Shown here one piece after another: positions 61,008-64,000 of a DNA stretch of 64,000 nt. Both the position numbers and the translations under genes were made by a program. This DNA comes from Herpetosiphon sp042688385. Lineage in GTDB: Bacteria; Chloroflexota; Chloroflexia; Chloroflexales; Herpetosiphonaceae. The stretch is from positions 62,001-126,000 of the forward strand of contig NZ_JBHUPY010000004.1 in assembly GCF_042688385.1 (NCBI RefSeq), written 5' to 3'. Within the stretch, counting starts at the first letter, position 1; the number at the start of each line of letters is the position of its first letter. The notes beneath the pieces are model-generated. The model saw only the letters and a program-made list of their open reading frames with translations, ran no database searches and was not told where the DNA came from.

Positions 61008-61140
61008 TCCCCTCACCCCAACCCCTCTCCCACGAAAACGCGGGCGAGGGGGAGCACCGGTTTTTACCGACGAATTGTGCTAGAACCATCGAGTTAAAGC
61101 CCCTCGCCCGCGCCACGGGAGAGGGGTTGGGGTGAGGGTA
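61008..61140. repeat. Nested-palindrome element, copy G (core only)
   Basis: Both GC-rich hairpins and the best-preserved linker (about 61058-61098, ACCGGTTTTTACCGACGAAT onward) are present; outer arms are missing. It lies between the promoter above and the end of the HxlR gene. Confidence 0.8.
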
Positions 61141-61159
61141 GGTCTGAGGTGAGGGAAAT

Positions 61160-61816
61160 TTATTCTGGTGGATTAATTGCACAGCACATAAGAAAACGAT
61201 TTAGGGCATCGCGATCGCCTTGGAGCTGCACAAGCCCTTGGGCAATTGCTTGCTCAGGTTTGAGCGCACCTTGCAATAGTTGTAAATAATGCTCAATTGT
61301 GGTGTGCAGCATGATTGCTGGTTGCTGGCTCGGCCCTTGCTGAACGATTAATTGACCGTGATCAATCGTCACGCTCAGCAATTCGCCATCAACATGCCAT
61401 TGATAGCGTTCATGGAATTGGGCTTGCTGTGGGCGAAAAAAGGTTTTGAGGGTCAAGGCATACGAGCCAATGTTCAACATATGCACATTTTCAGTATTGG
61501 TTGGCACAAATTTGCTGCCCCATTTGCCCAATTCGAGCAAACTTGGCTCAAGCGCGCGGCCTACATCGGTCAGGGCATAGACGGTCGAGCCAGCTGGGGG
61601 CGCGAGCACTTGGCGCACAATCAGGCCTTGCTGCTCAAGGTGTTTGAGCCGCTCGGTGAGCAGGTTGGTGCTAATGCCTGGTAGGCCATTAAGCAAATCT
61701 TTAAACCGTCGCGGCCCAGCAATCAGCTCACGAATGACGAGGATTGTCCAACGTTCGCCAAGAATTTCGAGGCCATAGGCCAGCCCACAATATTGGTTGT
61801 AACTGCGATTATTCAT
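61160..61816 (-). CDS. HxlR-family transcriptional regulator with C-terminal SCP2-like domain
   Basis: Protein of 218 aa. The winged-helix HxlR domain covers residues 5-100: YCGLAYGLEILGERWTILVIREL (split), GPRRFKDLL, GISTNLLTERLKHLEQQGLI and YALTDVGRALEPSLLELGKWG. Residues 110-215 resemble an SCP2/sterol-carrier-like domain (LSVTIDHGQLIVQQGPSQQP). The Cys10 near the N-terminus matches the position used for thiol or aldehyde sensing in some members. It is divergent from the RibD-like gene, whose promoter carries TTGAAGTA. Confidence 0.93.
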   Translation of the reverse strand: MNNRSYNQYCGLAYGLEILGERWTILVIRELIAGPRRFKDLLNGLPGISTNLLTERLKHLEQQGLIVRQVLAPPAGSTVYALTDVGRALEPSLLELGKWGSKFVPTNTENVHMLNIGSYALTLKTFFRPQQAQFHERYQWHVDGELLSVTIDHGQLIVQQGPSQQPAIMLHTTIEHYLQLLQGALKPEQAIAQGLVQLQGDRDALNRFLMCCAINPPE

Positions 61817-61830
61817 AATGCTTCAACATA

Positions 61831-61904
61831 TACTTCAACAATAGGATTATCTACAAGTATACCTGAAATTAGGGCTTGACTTTTTGAAGTAGTGCTTATA
61901 TTAT
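61831..61904 (+). promoter_or_regulatory. Divergent promoter region with TACTTCAA / TTGAAGTA sites
   Basis: Rightward promoter: TTGACT (61876-61881), 17-bp spacer, TATTAT (61899-61904). TTGAAGTA (61884-61891) lies inside the spacer and its inverse TACTTCAA at 61831-61838, near the HxlR start; a direct CTTCAACA pair (61821, 61833) also occurs. These are likely HxlR binding sites. Confidence 0.65.
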
Positions 61905-61941
61905 AGCAAATATGTTCTATTAGTGTAAAGGGAATGTACGT

Positions 61942-62478
61942 ATGGGTAAGATTGTACTAACCATGTTTGTCTCACTCGATGGTGTGGTCGAAAATCCTGG
62001 CTGGTCGATGCCCTATTGGTCTGATGATATTGCAGCCTTCAAGGGCGAAGAATCAGCTGAATGTACGGCCTTGCTGCTTGGTCGGGTAACCTATGAGGGT
62101 TTTGCCAAAGCATGGCCCGAATCCAAAGATGAAGGTGCTGAACAGATCAATGCCTTGCCCAAATATGTGCCAACCAACACCCTTGAAACGCCCGAGTGGA
62201 ACGCTACTTTTTTGAAGGGCGACGTAATCGAGCAAATTCGCGAGCTGCGTAAAGAACAAAATTTATTGATTTACGGCAGCACCGTTTTATCCGATAGCTT
62301 GATCAAGCACAATTTGATTGATGAATATCGCCTGCTGATCTACCCTGTTGTGCTTGGTGAAGGCCAACGCCTCTTTCACCAAGGCACAAGCGCAACCCTC
62401 AAACTCGTCGAAACCCGCACCATGAGCACTGGCGTGGCAATGCTGAAATATCAGCGCATTGAACCAGCAGCGGAGTAA
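61942..62478 (+). CDS. RibD C-terminal/dihydrofolate-reductase-fold protein
   Basis: Protein of 178 aa. N-terminal MGKIVLTMFVSLDGVVENP and LLLGRVTYEGFAKAWP, then LIYGSTVLSDSLIKHNLIDEYRLLIYPVVLGEGQRLF (split) are the landmarks of the YwjB/RibD-C family, which have a DHFR-like fold and probably reduce a substrate with NADPH. True DHFR or riboflavin function is unlikely. AAAGGGAA lies before the ATG. It is followed within 6 bp by a DUF2277 gene and controlled from the HxlR-divergent promoter. Confidence 0.92.
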   Translation: MGKIVLTMFVSLDGVVENPGWSMPYWSDDIAAFKGEESAECTALLLGRVTYEGFAKAWPESKDEGAEQINALPKYVPTNTLETPEWNATFLKGDVIEQIRELRKEQNLLIYGSTVLSDSLIKHNLIDEYRLLIYPVVLGEGQRLFHQGTSATLKLVETRTMSTGVAMLKYQRIEPAAE

Positions 62479-62484
62479 CACGTT

Positions 62485-62754
62485 ATGTGTCGTAACATTC
62501 GCCCATTGTTCAATTTTGAGCCACCAGCAACCGAAGATGAGATTCAAGCTGCTGCGCTGCAATTTGTGCGCAAAATTAGCGGCTTCAATCAACCTTCTGC
62601 TGCCAATCGCGAGGCCTTCGAGGCAGCTGTGGCAGCGATAACCGCCAATGCCCAAACTCTCTTGGATGCGTTGCAAACGACTAGCCCAGCCAAAGATCGT
62701 GAGACTGAAAAGCACAAAGCGCAGGCGCGTAATGCCCAGCGCTTTGGAAAATAA
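62485..62754 (+). CDS. DUF2277 family protein
   Basis: Small soluble protein of 89 aa beginning MCRNIRPLFNFEPPATEDEI, the fixed start of the DUF2277 family; ALQFVRKISGFNQPS also matches. Function is unknown. It is 6 bp behind the RibD-like gene, so it probably belongs to the same transcript. Initiation at ATG 62485 uses GCGGAG inside the end of the upstream gene. Confidence 0.92.
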   Translation: MCRNIRPLFNFEPPATEDEIQAAALQFVRKISGFNQPSAANREAFEAAVAAITANAQTLLDALQTTSPAKDRETEKHKAQARNAQRFGK

Positions 62755-62780
62755 CCAGCTGCTCATTCCTGATCACGCTT

Positions 62781-62802
62781 GCTAATTCCAGCTGGAATTA
62801 GC
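62781..62802. terminator. Perfect 22-bp palindrome between convergent genes
   Basis: GCTAATTCCAG and its exact complement without a loop. It overlaps the stop of the SH3b lipoprotein gene; it could act as a terminator or a protein-binding site. Confidence 0.5.
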
Positions 62803-63388
62803 GGCGTGGTTTTGAGCTTGGCGGTTTACTGCTTGTTGGCGGCTTTGGCTTGGCGGGCTGTGGTTTGCTGGTTATCGGCGGCTTTGGCTTGCTTGGCCGA
62901 CTGGGAGCCTGCGGTCTGGTGGTAGGGTATGACCTGGTTGGTCCGGATGGACGGTTGGTCGCATAGGGACGATTGGTTGGCTGAAGAGTTGGCGCTGCTG
63001 TCGCCACCATGGCCTGTTCCCACGGCAAGCTGGCTTGTTGCTCAGTTGGCAAATTGAACAAACTGGCGCTCATCCAACCAAGATAATCATTAACCCGCAC
63101 CCGATACCACAGGTGATTGCCATCGTTGCGTTGCGCCAAAATCAAGATTGACGTTTGCGGATCAATTGTGGTAATAATCGCTGCATCGGTGCTTGGCTCA
63201 GCCCGCAAATTCGAAACAGCGCTGACTGAGCTAACCAACGGTGTTTGTGTTGGTGGTAGGGGCGTTGGGCTTTCGAATCGCATGATGAGGGATTCTTGGG
63301 TCACTGATATTGGCACAAGCGGAGTTTTGGCCCGTCCACAGCCAGCCAACAACAAAATCCCAAGCCCAAGTAACAAACCTCGTCGCAT
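62798..63388 (-). CDS. SH3b-domain lipoprotein with Pro/Lys-rich tail
   Basis: Protein of 196 aa. The lipoprotein signal is RRGLLLGLGILLLAGCG. After a Pro/Thr linker, residues about 50-112 form a bacterial SH3 domain (VSNLRAEPSTDAAIITTIDP, WYRVRVNDYLGWMSASLF), commonly used to bind cell-wall or surface ligands. The last 60 residues are low-complexity Pro/Ser/Lys/Arg (SKPKPPITSKPQPAKPKPP), likely extended and positively charged. GAGGGAT lies before the ATG. Function is unknown. Confidence 0.88.
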   Translation of the reverse strand: MRRGLLLGLGILLLAGCGRAKTPLVPISVTQESLIMRFESPTPLPPTQTPLVSSVSAVSNLRAEPSTDAAIITTIDPQTSILILAQRNDGNHLWYRVRVNDYLGWMSASLFNLPTEQQASLPWEQAMVATAAPTLQPTNRPYATNRPSGPTRSYPTTRPQAPSRPSKPKPPITSKPQPAKPKPPTSSKPPSSKPRR

Positions 63389-63508
63389 ACATCCCTCATA
63401 ACTTCAATACATCAAAGGCCGGATTGTATACGCCACTGTGCTTAAAATGTTACTGTGTTGAAGGATGCAATTGCGAAAAGCATGCACCCTCCAACAGCAA
63501 ATCTCTAA

Positions 63509-64000
63509 TTAATCTAAAAATTCAGCGGGAGTATCTAAAATGGCTTGAACGCGCTCATAGAAGCGCCCAACATGCAAGCCATCCATTAGGCTATGATGCA
63601 CTTGTACGGCTAAAGGCATGAGCCGCCGTTGACCTTCGAGGGTGTGTTTGCCCCAAGAAATGCGTGGCACTGAATCAATTGGGTTGAGATGAACGGGGTG
63701 CATGATGCCTGTGAAACTAACCCACGGAATGCTCGTCATGTAGAGCAGATTATCTTGGCCTGGCTCGTCGCTGATTATTGGATTGGCCTTGACCGCAGCA
63801 ACTTTGGCCTCAGCTAGCGGCGCGAATTCTGCATAATTTGAGTGATAGGGAATAACGCAAAAGCTAAATAAATCGTTATCGAGCAAAACAGTCGGTGAAG
63901 GATCAACCCGCTCGTGCTCAACCACGCTATCGCCGCGAATTCGCCAGCGAAAGGCCACTTGCTCATTGGCGGCCCGCGCAAACACAAAGGTTAGGCTAGT
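63509..64000 (-). CDS. Chloramphenicol acetyltransferase-like protein, N-terminus outside window
   Basis: Acyltransferase of the CAT fold. The frame is open through base 64000 (residues TSLTF precede VFARAANEQ), so the gene continues beyond the window. VAFRWRIRGD matches the EFRYRI segment of CAT; the catalytic His is in VQVHHSLMDGLHVGRF, the CAT signature HHxxxDG; SIPWVSFTGIMHPV matches the mid-domain. CAT-like proteins acetylate chloramphenicol or, in many soil bacteria, unknown acceptors. Resistance cannot be inferred from this alone. Confidence 0.92.
   Translation of the reverse strand, partial: TSLTFVFARAANEQVAFRWRIRGDSVVEHERVDPSPTVLLDNDLFSFCVIPYHSNYAEFAPLAEAKVAAVKANPIISDEPGQDNLLYMTSIPWVSFTGIMHPVHLNPIDSVPRISWGKHTLEGQRRLMPLAVQVHHSLMDGLHVGRFYERVQAILDTPAEFLD

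Overview
The window looks like chromosomal DNA of a filamentous Chloroflexota bacterium, most likely Herpetosiphon or a close relative. This is inferred from the protein styles (Thr/Pro-linker lipoproteins, fascin-like beta-trefoil secreted proteins, DUF305, EutBC without a microcompartment), mid-range GC, and gene islands separated by the same repeat modules again and again. No database search was run. No phage, plasmid, IS transposase, rRNA or CRISPR array was found.

Layout. 1-4010: the end of an oligopeptide/dipeptide-type ABC importer operon (B-C-D-F; the first gene enters from outside the window). 4808-8560 (minus): fabF, a lipoprotein made of three related modules, and a DUF305 protein. 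8800-11273: a histidine kinase and an NtrC-shaped regulator with a decayed AAA+ domain; two tandem 19-bp palindromes lie between this pair and the divergent DUF305 gene. 11270-16819: a short-chain dehydrogenase, an APH-fold kinase, a protein with three AP2-like modules, asnS and an ADP-ribosylglycohydrolase. 17207-23893: a conserved protein of unknown function, a four-gene DUF4405/two-component operon, a VOC protein, a DarG-like macro domain without DarT, an AT-rich pair of small genes and a nucleotidyltransferase. 23890-25256 (minus): an ECF sigma factor and its membrane anti-sigma partner. 25617-29034: xylB, a repeat-rich membrane protein and an F420/NADP oxidoreductase-like protein.

29180-36756: a second, complete importer operon (binding protein, two permeases, two ATPases) behind a consensus promoter and a leader of about 390 nt. 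A cytoplasmic GH5 glycosidase follows it, which suggests oligosaccharide use. 36999-41424: a cytochrome P450 and a MacB/FtsX-type ABC exporter. 41482-43724 (minus): a secreted amidase whose signal peptide is in another frame. 44272-46439: eutBC. 46522-50262: a gene remnant cut off by a repeat element, a membrane/TPR protein and a carbohydrate-binding-type lipoprotein. 50435-54472: a tandem-domain class III cyclase and a serine-hydrolase lipoprotein. 54827-55117: a tRNA-Ser pair with its own promoter and terminator. 55187-60805: a secreted beta-helix protein, a protein with a duplicated domain, kynA and a large secreted beta-trefoil/beta-helix protein under a promoter overlapped by a perfect 34-bp palindrome. 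61160-64000: an HxlR regulator divergent from a RibD/DHFR-like gene, DUF2277, an SH3b lipoprotein and a partial chloramphenicol-acetyltransferase-like gene.

The most notable non-gene structure is a family of about 130-200 bp nested palindromes (seven copies here). Each is two GC-rich hairpins around a conserved linker, and one copy truncates a gene. They sit among shorter modular repeats that fill most large intergenic gaps. The strongest single-locus leads are the 34-bp palindrome/promoter at 60915-60975, the cyclase with split active-site residues at 50435-51961, the degenerate NtrC-like system at 8663-11273, the triple AP2-like protein at 13524-14255, and the leader at 29208-29607.
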